IMG/VR virus record: IMGVR_UViG_3300029983_000007
Coordinates: 124,001-188,000 of that record
Source of the DNA: a virus
Strand: one strand, 5' to 3'
Length of the DNA: 64,000 nt
Below are positions 17,967 through 26,231 of the stretch, piece by piece (the first letter of the stretch is position 1; every line of letters starts with the position of its first letter). The notes under the pieces are model-generated. The model worked only from the letters and a program-made list of their open reading frames with translations. It had not been told where the DNA came from and ran no database searches. The translations under genes were made by a program, and so were the position numbers.

Positions 17967-18722
17967 ATGAAATTTATAAAACATTATAATGAAGGTTACA
18001 ACATGACAGAAAAAATAACTGATATTAGAGAGTTTTTTTCAAATTTAAAACTGATAACATATCACTTTGAAGATTATCACATTTTCAATAAATTCAAAAA
18101 TGATATTGAAAAAGAACTAAATACAACATGTGGTATGTCATTTTTTGGCTTTACAATTAATGGAAGATTTTTTGATCCAATTATAGATACAGTAACCGTT
18201 GAATTACACAAAATGTTTGATATAATTGTCAATAATGATTATCAAGGCATATATGATGGATGTAATGAAAGAAAATTCGGTGGCAATAGATTTGAATATT
18301 ATGAAAGAAACACAAAATATTATTTATATTTAGAAAATCACATATCAAAGGTAATTTCAAGTAATGTTAATGATGATAGATTTACACCTTATTATGATAT
18401 TAGATTCAGAACAAGAATTTTCACAAACAGTGACAAAATAGAGGAAGAAAAAGAAACAAAAATAATTAATGATATCATAGATAAATATAATCTTAAAGAA
18501 AAATACGAGATTTTAATAGATAGTAGTGGTAGTAGACGTGAAATAAGAATAATTAGAAAAAATAGAATAATATTGAATTCCAAACAGAAAAAAGAAATTG
18601 AAAAAGCTAAATTATTTGGATTACAGAAATATGAAGAATTAAAAGAAAGAATTCCAGCACAGATAGAATATAATATTCTTATGGACAATATAATTAAAAA
18701 TAAAAATAAATTTAATTTGTGA
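17967..18722 (+). CDS. Tagged small protein (MKFIKHYNE...KFNL)
   Basis: 251 residues. N-tag variant MKFIKHYNE, C-tag NKNKFNL. The body is a mixed alpha/beta domain followed by a long basic helix (about 195-240, SKQKKEIEKAKLFGLQKYEE). Body function not recognised. A weak TACCTTTA box lies 37 bases upstream. First of three rightward tagged genes; its TGA overlaps the GTG of the next gene. Predicted, by the tag, to be a head-internal or otherwise targeted protein. Confidence 0.7.
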   Translation: MKFIKHYNEGYNMTEKITDIREFFSNLKLITYHFEDYHIFNKFKNDIEKELNTTCGMSFFGFTINGRFFDPIIDTVTVELHKMFDIIVNNDYQGIYDGCNERKFGGNRFEYYERNTKYYLYLENHISKVISSNVNDDRFTPYYDIRFRTRIFTNSDKIEEEKETKIINDIIDKYNLKEKYEILIDSSGSRREIRIIRKNRIILNSKQKKEIEKAKLFGLQKYEELKERIPAQIEYNILMDNIIKNKNKFNL

Positions 18723-19540
18723 AAAATTACAATCAATATATCAAAGAATCTAATATGACTAAACTCACTCAACCAAGTGATGAGGAAATTAAAGACGCTG
18801 AAAAAATATTAGCAGAAGGAAAAGATCCTGATTCAAATATGAAAGATGTTGGTTGTTTTTATATAGATGTATCGGGCAAATATTCAGTTTATTATACTTT
18901 TTGGAGATGGAATCCAAAATCTGCAAATTGCTATTATATATGTAATCTAAGTACTGACTTTGTGACAGCAGTTAAAAAAGCTGCTAAAGCTTCAGGTAGA
19001 ATTCCAGTTGTTATTGATAGATTCGGTACATATGCTGGACTATTTCAAGCAGAAAAAAATAAAATATTATCATTCGGTAAATATCGTGGTCAAACAATAG
19101 GAGAAATATTCGTAACTGATCCTCAATATATTGTATATTTATCAAAAGATTTTCATGGTAATGCAGAGATGGCAAAAGAAATTCAAGATTATAAAAATTT
19201 ATTTTTTGAAACTTTAACTAAGAAAAATCAAGAAGAAAGTACTAGCAAATATATAGGAGAAGTAGGAACTAAAATTACAATAAAAGCTACAGTTTATAAT
19301 TTTAATGTGAATCAGAGTGCATTTGGACCACAATACACTGCGAAATTAACTGATGATGATGGAAATAGATATATAGCTTATAATATTGGCAGAACTCTTA
19401 GAAAAAATGATGTTGTATATATGACAGCAAAAGTAAAAGAGCATAAAGAAATAGTAGGAATTAAATTTACTTCTATATACTATTGTAAGATAACTAATGT
19501 ATTCAACTTAGATGATGATATGGCAAAATTCAATTTATAA
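18719..19540 (+). CDS. Tagged protein with exonuclease-X-C-terminus-like and OB-like domains
   Basis: 273 residues from a GTG start overlapping the previous stop (GTGA). The start MKNYNQYIKES is the member closest to the T4 internal-protein targeting sequence MKTYQEFIAE, and it contains an I-x-E site of the kind cut by the T4 prohead protease. Around residues 120-155, FGKYRGQTIGEIFVTDPQYI matches the small domain found at the C-terminus of exonuclease X and in related phage proteins. Residues 178-265 (VGTKITIKATVYNF...TAKLTDDDGNRYIAYNIG) look like an OB fold. It ends MAKFNL. A nucleic-acid-related role is plausible. An internal ATG after the tag (SNMTK) is an alternative start. Confidence 0.7.
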   Translation: MKNYNQYIKESNMTKLTQPSDEEIKDAEKILAEGKDPDSNMKDVGCFYIDVSGKYSVYYTFWRWNPKSANCYYICNLSTDFVTAVKKAAKASGRIPVVIDRFGTYAGLFQAEKNKILSFGKYRGQTIGEIFVTDPQYIVYLSKDFHGNAEMAKEIQDYKNLFFETLTKKNQEESTSKYIGEVGTKITIKATVYNFNVNQSAFGPQYTAKLTDDDGNRYIAYNIGRTLRKNDVVYMTAKVKEHKEIVGIKFTSIYYCKITNVFNLDDDMAKFNL

Positions 19541-19542
19541 TT

Positions 19543-19965
19543 ATGTTAATGTACGAAAGTTTTTTAGATTTTTTTAATAAAAAATCAAGTCCTTCTATTA
19601 AATTAGCAATATCAATAGTTTCTTTATTTAATTCAATTGATAATAATTTAAAATGTTATTATATAAAAAATAATAATTTAATATCAATAAAAAATAACAA
19701 TGAAATATTATTAACTATAATGTTTTATAAAATAAAAGTGAATGATAGTTATTATTTTGATGCTATTAAATTTGAAGAGTTAAATTTAGAAAAATATAAA
19801 AATATTAAAGATTTTATGATAGATGTTCTTGATGTTGGTGATATTATAACATTTAAACATATTGATATAAAAGAAAATGATATTCCTAATATCATAGATA
19901 ATTTAACCAAAGAAAATTATGATGATTTCTTAATTCAAATGAGTGCAAACAAATTCAACATATAA
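19543..19965 (+). CDS. Tagged small protein (MYESFLDFF...NKFNI)
   Basis: 140 residues beginning MLMYESFLDFFNKK, a divergent N-tag, and ending SANKFNI. The body is an alpha/beta domain of unknown function. The codons of the C-tag (AAA TTC AAC ATA) differ from those in other members. Last gene of a three-gene rightward run, closed by the hairpin at 19966. Confidence 0.68.
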   Translation: MLMYESFLDFFNKKSSPSIKLAISIVSLFNSIDNNLKCYYIKNNNLISIKNNNEILLTIMFYKIKVNDSYYFDAIKFEELNLEKYKNIKDFMIDVLDVGDIITFKHIDIKENDIPNIIDNLTKENYDDFLIQMSANKFNI

Positions 19966-20219
19966 AAAAAGACTGTCAAATGACAGTCTTTTTCTTTTAA
20001 TCTACCAATTTTACCCTTTCTATCATCAAATCTTTTTTCAAGATCAATTAAATGATAACTCCATTTGTTAGGAAAATCTAATAATCTTAAGTTTAATTTT
20101 TGCACATCTTTGTGTACTTCAGTTAATTTAGCTTCAATCAATATTGATGGAGCTTCGTAACCATTACGGTTTACGATTTCGACTCTCCAAAGTCGAGTTT
20201 TAGATATTGTTTTCATCAT
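19935..20219 (-). CDS. Hypothetical protein, 94 aa
   Basis: Not recognised. Begins MMKTISKTRLWRVEIV; the core contains EAPSILIEAKLTEVHKDVQ and a charged LEKRFDDRKGKIG stretch. The last 18 residues are encoded across the terminator hairpin and into the convergent tagged gene (31-base overlap). The coding look of the first 75 residues supports a real gene; the tail is less certain. Confidence 0.5.
   Translation of the reverse strand: MMKTISKTRLWRVEIVNRNGYEAPSILIEAKLTEVHKDVQKLNLRLLDFPNKWSYHLIDLEKRFDDRKGKIGRLKEKDCHLTVFFYMLNLFALI
19966..19993. terminator. Bidirectional terminator
   Basis: Stem AAAAAGACTGTCA/TGACAGTCTTTTT with a 2-base loop directly after the stop of the tagged gene. The opposing small gene reads through it, so its last codons may be part of the hairpin. 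Confidence 0.85.
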
Positions 20220-20292
20220 CGTTAATGATGGCGATTGGTGGAGAATGTAAATTAATTTTCATAAGTAATATATCTAATTTTTTAAATAAAGT

Positions 20293-20793
20293 TTATTTCT
20301 TTATTGACATTGCAATATCATAGTACCTACGAGGATTGTTACATTCTAATTCAATTGCTAATTTTAAAAATTCTGTTGCAACTCCAGTATTATTAGGATA
20401 ACCAGTTTGAGATTTTTTGTAATCTCTAATAAATTTTCTTAATTTATTATCATCATCAGAATAAATTTCTTTGAAATCTTTCTTTTCTTTGACACTAAAT
20501 GATGATCCATCAATGAAATATTTTAAATATTTCAAAAAGTGATTATGGCTAAAAACTTCATAATCTGTTTCACATCCATTATAATAAAACATTTTATACC
20601 TAGATTTTTTTGTACCAATATTGTAATCTTCATTAAAAAAAAATTCTAATCTATTACTAGGTATTCTATTTTTATTATACATGAGATAAAATAATTTTCT
20701 TGTCATATCTCCATTATTAACACCATTTGGTATTTTTGATTCATTCCATTCTATGCTATCATATAAAAATTGTTCTTGATCCGTTAATATCAT
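20293..20793 (-). CDS. Hypothetical protein, 166 aa
   Basis: Not recognised. Hydrophilic, mostly helical, with EFFFNEDYNIGTKKSRYK and a C-terminal ELECNNPRRYYDIAMSIKK. No tag, signal or membrane segment. Monocistronic and leftward. Confidence 0.65.
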   Translation of the reverse strand: MILTDQEQFLYDSIEWNESKIPNGVNNGDMTRKLFYLMYNKNRIPSNRLEFFFNEDYNIGTKKSRYKMFYYNGCETDYEVFSHNHFLKYLKYFIDGSSFSVKEKKDFKEIYSDDDNKLRKFIRDYKKSQTGYPNNTGVATEFLKLAIELECNNPRRYYDIAMSIKK

Positions 20794-20880
20794 ATTGTTT
20801 TTGTTTTTTATAGTTTAAAATATTTGAGTTGTTTATTTTATAATACCATACCAATAGATTGTAAATTTAGGACTACAATA

Positions 20881-20893
20881 TATTTATATATAG
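20881..20893 (+). promoter_or_regulatory. Candidate phage-type promoter
   Basis: TATTTATATATAG ends 15 bases before the GTG start of the endonuclease gene at 20909. It shares a 12-mer with elements before other endonuclease cassettes at 43305, 55414 and 63656. Confidence 0.4.
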
Positions 20894-20908
20894 AATAAAA
20901 ATATTAAT

Positions 20909-21984
20909 GTGATAATAGATAAATTGTATAATATTAGTATAGGTTCTAAAAATTTTAATCATTTCAAAAAATTAAATTATAATTGTAAAGTTGGTGAAAC
21001 AATAGAAGTGAATTCAATAGATTTGATGAGTAATTGTAAAGTAATTGTTAATGCGAAATGTGATATTTGTGGGACAGAAACATCATTGGAATATAGATCA
21101 TATTTAAAAAATGTTAGTAAATATCCTATATATTGCTGTAGTACATCATGTTCAAAAATAAAAGAAGATAAAACAAAAAAGGAAATATATGGTGAAGAAT
21201 TTCAGAAAATAAGAGTCCAAAACATGAAGAAAACAAATAAGAAGAGATATGGAAATGAATGCTCATCTCAGATATTTAGAAATGAAAAAAATCAAGAAAC
21301 TTTTATAACTGAATTAAAAGAATTATATAAAAATAATGACTTTGATTATTCAAAAGTAAATTATATTAATAATTATACTAAAGTAGAAATAATATGTAAA
21401 GATCACGGCTCATTTGAAATAATACCTAATGCGTTATTAATAGGACAAGGATGTAAAAAATGTAATAAAGAAAGAATAAAAAATCAAGAATAAAAATATA
21501 TTTAGATAAATCAAATATTACACACAACAATAAATATGATTATTCTAAAGTTGATTATAATATACAAACAGAAAAAGTAACAATTATTTGTCCAATTCAT
21601 GGAGAATTTAAACAAATGATAAATCAACATTCAACTGGTCGTGGTTGCAAAAAATGTGGATATATTAACGTTAGATTAAAAAAATTGGAAATTATAGAAT
21701 CTAATTTTAAAAAAGGTTATCAAATAACTCCATATTTTAATCCTAATGCTTGTAAATTATTTGATGAAATTAGTAAAAAAGAAAATATATACATTCAACA
21801 TGCAATGAATGGAGGCGAATATCGTATAAAAGAATTAGGATATTGGATTGATGGATATGATATGAAAAATAATGTTGTATATGAATATGATGAAAAGGAA
21901 CATTTCATTAAAGGAATATTAAAGGAGAAAGATGTAGATAGACAAAAAGAAATTGAAAATTTTTTAGGTTGTACATTCATATGA
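20909..21984 (+). pseudogene. Homing-endonuclease-like gene with a -1 frameshift
   Basis: The first frame starts at a GTG (20909) and stops at 21493. A second frame, open from at least 21481 to 21984, continues the same protein. The N-terminus has a CxxC zinc-ribbon (CDICGTE). Two tandem DUF723-like units follow, (D/Y)DYSKV(N/D)Y...IIC..HG.F...GCKKC, the second split by the shift. The C-terminus is Vsr-like: DGYDMKNNVVYEYDEKEHF and VDRQKEIENFLGCTFI. The break is at an A6 run (21478-21483), and A AAA AAT is in slippery register, so a sequencing error, decay or programmed frameshifting are all possible. Joined product would be about 357 residues. Adjacent to the uvsW 3' end. Confidence 0.7.
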
Positions 21985-22020
21985 ATTAAAGATTAAACTA
22001 TAGTTTAATCTTTAATTCAT
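21981..22020. terminator. 40-bp perfect palindrome between convergent genes
   Basis: Twenty bases ATGAATTAAAGATTAAACTA are followed directly by their exact reverse complement. It covers the stop codons of the endonuclease gene and of uvsW and encodes the last residues of UvsW. Probably a bidirectional terminator, though it lacks U-tracts. Confidence 0.6.
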
Positions 22021-23554
22021 CATATTTATATTGTTGTTTTTTATATAGTTCATCTCTTCTTGATTCATATTGTTTCCATAATATCGTTTTATATTCAGGA
22101 TGAAATATATCTACTAAATCAAAAACTATTAATTTAGTTTTTAATTTGTGTAGACGAAGACCACGCCCAATTGACTGTAATACTACCTGTCCGCTACGAA
22201 AACTATCTAGAAATATTATATTGTTTATAGCTTTTATCGACACACCTGTACTTAGTGTTCCGTAGCTGGCTACTAATATTTTAGGATTACCTGTAGTATC
22301 TTCCATTATTTTTTTTATATATTCTCTCTTTTCAGTACTTACACTACCGTCAATGAAAAACACATCTTTACCAATACAATTATCCTTTAAATGATTAAAT
22401 ATCTCAGTTCCATATGTAATAGTATGAAATAGTAATAATGAATTAGATTTAAATTTATCTGTCAAATTTTTAACAAAAGTCTTTCTTTTAGCTGAATTAT
22501 GAATGTATTCACGTTCCAGATCATACGCACGGCGCCCATCACTTTTCTTAACATTATAAACTCCTTCAGCAAACTTATGATTATCATGATGTAACATAAT
22601 AACTTTTATTTTAAGTTCAGCTATCAATCCTTTATCCATAAGTTTTTTTGCATTAATAGTTATAAGTTTAGGACCTAATAAAGATTGTATAGTCAATATC
22701 TCAACAGATGAATCAGAAGGATATGTACCTGACATTCCTGCCCGTATTTTAGCAATACCAAAAGTTTTTGTTAATATAGATTGAATTGTTGCAGCCTTCG
22801 CTGTATGAGCCTCATCACAAAAAACAATTTCAAATTGTGAAAACCAATCTTTTGGATATTTTTCTAATGATTGATAAGTGCCAATATATACATTAGGTAA
22901 TTTTTCTCCTTCTCTATATTTTCTTGGTTTATCACTCATAACTTCATCTATACGAATATCTAATGGAGTTTTATTATCATTATTAAAACCGTAGTTATAG
23001 TCATTCAAATCATTATAAAATTGAGTAACTAAACTTATACTTGGTACAATTAATAAAACCTTAGCCTTAGGATTTACTTTTTTTAAGTAATAAAAAAGTA
23101 ATGTACCAAATACTAATGATTTACCACCTGCAGTAGCAATTTCAATTAATCCGTATTGATGTTTTAATAATTGAAATATTGCATCTACTTGATGTTCATA
23201 AGGCATAAATGGTTTACCATCAGGAGTTTTATGATCTTTATAAAAATCATCAATAAATTCTTGTAATTTTTCTTTTGATATGTCTTTATTGCGTGGAAAT
23301 TGGTATTGATTTTCTATTATAAATTTGTAACCATACTCTTTGCAGCATTTATAAATTTCACCCCATAAACCGAAGTTAATCACGCCATCTGAGAAATAGC
23401 TAATTCCGCCATCCCAAACGCCGAGCTTAAACCTTTTCATAAAACGGTAATTATTAACTTTTCTTGTTAAGTATAATTTAAGTTGATTATATTCACCTTT
23501 TGTTGATTCAGTTAGAATTAATTTTGAATTATCTTTGTTTAGTTTAAATTTCAT
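21998..23554 (-). CDS. uvsW: UvsW-type recombination helicase
   Basis: 518 residues, close to T4 UvsW in length. SF2 motifs in order: Walker A IATAGGKS near 140, DEAH (FCDEAHTAKA) near 245, motif III SGTYPSD near 275, and motif VI QSIGRGLRLHK near 475. The N-terminal domain (YNQLKLYLTRKVNNYRFMKRF, VWDGGISYF) is also of UvsW type. In T4 the enzyme unwinds branched DNA and R-loops during recombination-dependent replication. Last gene of a leftward block with the two tiny genes and uvsY. No intact neighbour depends on it downstream, where the 40-bp palindrome closes the unit. Confidence 0.93.
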   Translation of the reverse strand: MKFKLNKDNSKLILTESTKGEYNQLKLYLTRKVNNYRFMKRFKLGVWDGGISYFSDGVINFGLWGEIYKCCKEYGYKFIIENQYQFPRNKDISKEKLQEFIDDFYKDHKTPDGKPFMPYEHQVDAIFQLLKHQYGLIEIATAGGKSLVFGTLLFYYLKKVNPKAKVLLIVPSISLVTQFYNDLNDYNYGFNNDNKTPLDIRIDEVMSDKPRKYREGEKLPNVYIGTYQSLEKYPKDWFSQFEIVFCDEAHTAKAATIQSILTKTFGIAKIRAGMSGTYPSDSSVEILTIQSLLGPKLITINAKKLMDKGLIAELKIKVIMLHHDNHKFAEGVYNVKKSDGRRAYDLEREYIHNSAKRKTFVKNLTDKFKSNSLLLFHTITYGTEIFNHLKDNCIGKDVFFIDGSVSTEKREYIKKIMEDTTGNPKILVASYGTLSTGVSIKAINNIIFLDSFRSGQVVLQSIGRGLRLHKLKTKLIVFDLVDIFHPEYKTILWKQYESRRDELYKKQQYKYDELKIKL

Positions 23555-23729
23555 TTAATGCCTTTAATTTTTCTTTTCTTATGATAGAATTTGCTTTATT
23601 GTAATAATCTTGATAATATTCTTTATTTGTTATGAAAAATTCACTTATATGATATTTATTAGTTTTGATTCCAAATTTATAAGCTAATTCATCAATATAA
23701 ATTTTATATGCCAACTCATCTAATATCAT
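23544..23729 (-). CDS. Small protein between uvsY and uvsW (uvsY.-2 position)
   Basis: 61 residues. Overlaps uvsW by 11 bases and the upstream gene by 14. The first half contains a short internal repeat, DELAYKI and DELAYKFG. It ends IIRKEKLKALNEI, a member of the basic RKxKLxxL C-terminal motif group. Function unknown. The position equals that of one of the two small T4 genes between uvsY and uvsW. Confidence 0.6.
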   Translation of the reverse strand: MILDELAYKIYIDELAYKFGIKTNKYHISEFFITNKEYYQDYYNKANSIIRKEKLKALNEI

Positions 23730-23952
23730 TTATCAATTCTAATTTCTTTTTTCTAATTTGTATAATACAAACACTATTAATATGTTTATTAATAATATTA
23801 GTTAACAATTCAATAGATATTATATCATTTACATCATAAATATACTCAGAATCATCTAAATGAGTTATTATAACTCTAGGTTTCCAAGTTGCTTCAGCTA
23901 TCATTGATGCTGATTTAATTCCATATTTTTTTAATTCTTCGTCGCTTAACAT
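23716..23952 (-). CDS. Small protein downstream of uvsY (uvsY.-1 position)
   Basis: 78 residues, starting MLSDEELKKYGIKSASMIAEATW and containing VIITHLDDSEYIYDVNDIIS. The end QIRKKKLELINDIR carries the RKxKLxxL C-terminal motif. Its start overlaps the uvsY stop by one base, so it is coupled to uvsY. Function unknown. Confidence 0.62.
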   Translation of the reverse strand: MLSDEELKKYGIKSASMIAEATWKPRVIITHLDDSEYIYDVNDIISIELLTNIINKHINSVCIIQIRKKKLELINDIR

Positions 23953-24410
23953 TATTTATATCCTCCTAAAATATTTGCAAGTTCAATTTTAGCTTTAACA
24001 GAATAGTTTATTGATTCTAAATTTTTAGATGTATCTCTTAAAAAATTAACATGTTCATCTAATTCATTTATAAAACATTGATAATCAGACAAATCAGCTT
24101 CAATCAATCTTAATTTTTCTGTACCAGAAGTTTTAACTTGGTATGATGTTGCATAGAATTCAAATTTATCTTTTGTTAGTACTTTCATTTTTTGAACAAG
24201 TTTATGTATTTTTACACTATAATTTTTTATTTCTTCTACTACCATTTGTCTTTGACTTATTGCTTCAGCTTGAATATCTGCGATATTCATCAAATTATCA
24301 TGTATTAATCTACCTGTCAATTTATTTACAATTGCAATCCATTGTTTACTAGATTCTAACATCTTTTTTTGTAATTTTTGACGTGAATCTAAATCTTCGT
24401 TTTCAGACAT
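23952..24410 (-). CDS. uvsY: UvsY-like recombination mediator
   Basis: 152 residues from the ATG at 24410 (MSENEDLDSRQ). A longer frame to 24497 would run into the 3' end of the upstream gene. Almost all helical: ESSKQWIAIVNKL at the start, FEFYATSYQVKTSG in the middle, then LSDYQCFINELDEHVNFLRDT and INYSVKAKIELANI. The pattern Fxx-Y-T/S-sugar-like loop, acidic helix and final N-x-x-x-K-I-helix resembles UvsY, which loads UvsX recombinase on gp32-coated single strands. The gene order uvsY, two tiny genes, uvsW is that of T4, which is the stronger part of the evidence. UvsX is not in the window. Confidence 0.65.
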   Translation of the reverse strand: MSENEDLDSRQKLQKKMLESSKQWIAIVNKLTGRLIHDNLMNIADIQAEAISQRQMVVEEIKNYSVKIHKLVQKMKVLTKDKFEFYATSYQVKTSGTEKLRLIEADLSDYQCFINELDEHVNFLRDTSKNLESINYSVKAKIELANILGGYK

Positions 24411-24459
24411 AGTTATTACTTTATTTTTATTTTTATGTATTATAAATAACTGGTATAGT

Positions 24460-25194
24460 TTAAATTTTTGTGAAATTAAGATCAAAATAATAGTCAAAAT
24501 TATATTGGCTAGATGGTTTATTTTGATTATACAACAGAGTTATGTTATTAAAATTGTAAGGATCATAACCTTGTACACTAACATTGGTTAGATTTTCAGT
24601 TTTATACACATCAGGATTAAATTTTGGATTATATTGTAATATAATATTATTATAAATAGTTTGGTTTGTTATACTATAATAACTCACATAAAATTGTACA
24701 GAATCTAATCTATATCTACTGAATATATTACTATTTATATATTCATATATAGCATTATTTATATCATTTGAATAGATATCGTCTTGTCTTATAATTTTAA
24801 ATACTCTTTGTTCTTTTATTTTGAAAAATAAATAATCTTTTAATATTTGAGAGCCATTAATATTTATTTGCCATCTTGTATTATTATTCTTATCTGATTC
24901 TGTTTGACTATATGGTATAATTACTTGATTATTATCTTTTAAATCTGATAAATTTTCATTAAAATTAACTTCCCATCCATCAGGTATTGTATTGATGTCA
25001 TAGTATTGATATCCATTATTCCCATTGGTTGTATCATTTACAATTTGACTAAATTTTATAGCGTCATCATTAATTGAGATTTTATCTTCTGTATAAATTA
25101 TTTTACCACCAAAAAAAGTTCTTAATTCTGTTTGATTCATTGTACCTGGTATAGAGTTTACAGAAAATTTCTTTAATATCAAATTGCTTTTCAC
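24460..25194 (-). CDS. Structural-type protein, 244 aa
   Basis: Not recognised. Beta-rich, Asn/Tyr-rich sequence like the tail proteins of this phage, with FFGGKIIYTEDKISIND near residue 30 and YYSITNQTIYNNIILQYNP near 175. Ends YYFDLNFTKI. In T4 the neighbour of uvsY is baseplate gene 25, but no gp25 similarity is evident here. Virion role is inferred from composition and context only. Confidence 0.5.
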   Translation of the reverse strand: MKSNLILKKFSVNSIPGTMNQTELRTFFGGKIIYTEDKISINDDAIKFSQIVNDTTNGNNGYQYYDINTIPDGWEVNFNENLSDLKDNNQVIIPYSQTESDKNNNTRWQININGSQILKDYLFFKIKEQRVFKIIRQDDIYSNDINNAIYEYINSNIFSRYRLDSVQFYVSYYSITNQTIYNNIILQYNPKFNPDVYKTENLTNVSVQGYDPYNFNNITLLYNQNKPSSQYNFDYYFDLNFTKI

Positions 25195-25210
25195 TATTTA
25201 TTGATTTTTT

Positions 25211-25558
25211 TTATAAGTTAAATTTGTTAGCAACGAATTCAGATTCATCTACATTGATAACTCCTCCAAATTTATAACCTTTTTCATCCATCCATTTATC
25301 ATTTATACCTCCATTATAATACTCATATCCCCATTTTTTAAGAGGTTCATATTCTGGATGATAAACAATATACATATAATTTCTTCTATAATCTTTTATT
25401 GTTAATACATTTTCCAATGCATAATTAACATAATTTTGAATTCTGTCTTTAGGACAATTGAGTTTTTTTAAAGAATTTTTGAATCTTTTATCAGTTGGTA
25501 CTAGCCAGTATGTTGTTTCATTGTATAATTCATCTTCAAAGAATTTTAAGTATTTCAT
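25211..25558 (-). CDS. Tagged protein, tandem family member 1
   Basis: 115 residues. N-tag MKYLKFFED, C-tag VANKFNL. The body contains YWLVPTDKRFKNSLKKLNCPKDRI, a tyrosine-rich middle and YKFGGVINVDESEFVANKF. It aligns over its whole length with the next two genes, so the three arose by tandem duplication. Function of the body unknown. It is the last of the trio and is not followed by another tagged gene, which shows the C-tag is not merely a junction sequence. Confidence 0.75.
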   Translation of the reverse strand: MKYLKFFEDELYNETTYWLVPTDKRFKNSLKKLNCPKDRIQNYVNYALENVLTIKDYRRNYMYIVYHPEYEPLKKWGYEYYNGGINDKWMDEKGYKFGGVINVDESEFVANKFNL

Positions 25559-25560
25559 TA

Positions 25561-25890
25561 TTATATATTAAATTTGTTAGCAACTAATTCAGATTCATCT
25601 ATGTTTACTGTACCCATAAATTTAAATTTATTTTCGTTGTAATAATCATCAGTCATTTTATTTCTATATTCATTCCAACCCCATTTAAAATCTACATTAG
25701 AATTATAATTGGTTTCGTCATAGCCAATAAATACATATTTATGTTCTTTTAAACTGCTACTATCTAAAAAACCCCTTATTTTTCTATCAGTACAATTTAT
25801 TTGTTTTAATGATGTTACAAATCTATCATCAGTTGGAAGCAACCAATACATTTTTTTGCTATTTTTTTCAAATTGCTTAATATATTTCAT
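25561..25890 (-). CDS. Tagged protein, tandem family member 2
   Basis: 109 residues. N-tag MKYIKQFEKN, C-tag VANKFNI. Shares YWLLPTDDRFVTSLKQINC, a WGWNEYRNKMTDDYY segment and FMGTVNIDESELVANKF with its neighbours. Two bases separate it from member 1, and it overlaps the stop/start boundary of member 3 by one base, so the trio is translationally coupled. Confidence 0.75.
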   Translation of the reverse strand: MKYIKQFEKNSKKMYWLLPTDDRFVTSLKQINCTDRKIRGFLDSSSLKEHKYVFIGYDETNYNSNVDFKWGWNEYRNKMTDDYYNENKFKFMGTVNIDESELVANKFNI

Positions 25891-26231
25891 TATATGTTAA
25901 ATTTATTTGCTTCTAATTCATATTCATTCATATTTACTGTACCCATAAATTTATAATTATTAATTTCATAAAAATTATCAGTCAGATTATCTTCATATTC
26001 TGTCCAACCCCATTTATCATCTTCAACATTACCTCGATTTGGATTATATCCAATAAATATATATTTTGAATTAATACTCCTATTACTCAAAAAACCTTTA
26101 ATTCTATTTTCGCTACACTTTATTTGTCTCAAAGAGTCTTCAAATCTTTCATCAGTTGACATTAGCCAATGTCTACATGAATCATATAAATTAGAGTCAA
26201 AAACATCTTCAAATATTTTAATATACTTCAT
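25890..26231 (-). CDS. Tagged protein, tandem family member 3
   Basis: 113 residues. N-tag MKYIKIFEDV, C-tag EANKFNI. The shared body shows HWLMSTDERFEDSLRQIKC, WGWTEYEDNLTDNFY and FMGTVNMNEYELEANKF. Its ATG overlaps the TGA of the upstream homing-endonuclease gene (ATGA at 26228-26231), so the endonuclease sits inside this operon. Confidence 0.75.
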   Translation of the reverse strand: MKYIKIFEDVFDSNLYDSCRHWLMSTDERFEDSLRQIKCSENRIKGFLSNRSINSKYIFIGYNPNRGNVEDDKWGWTEYEDNLTDNFYEINNYKFMGTVNMNEYELEANKFNI

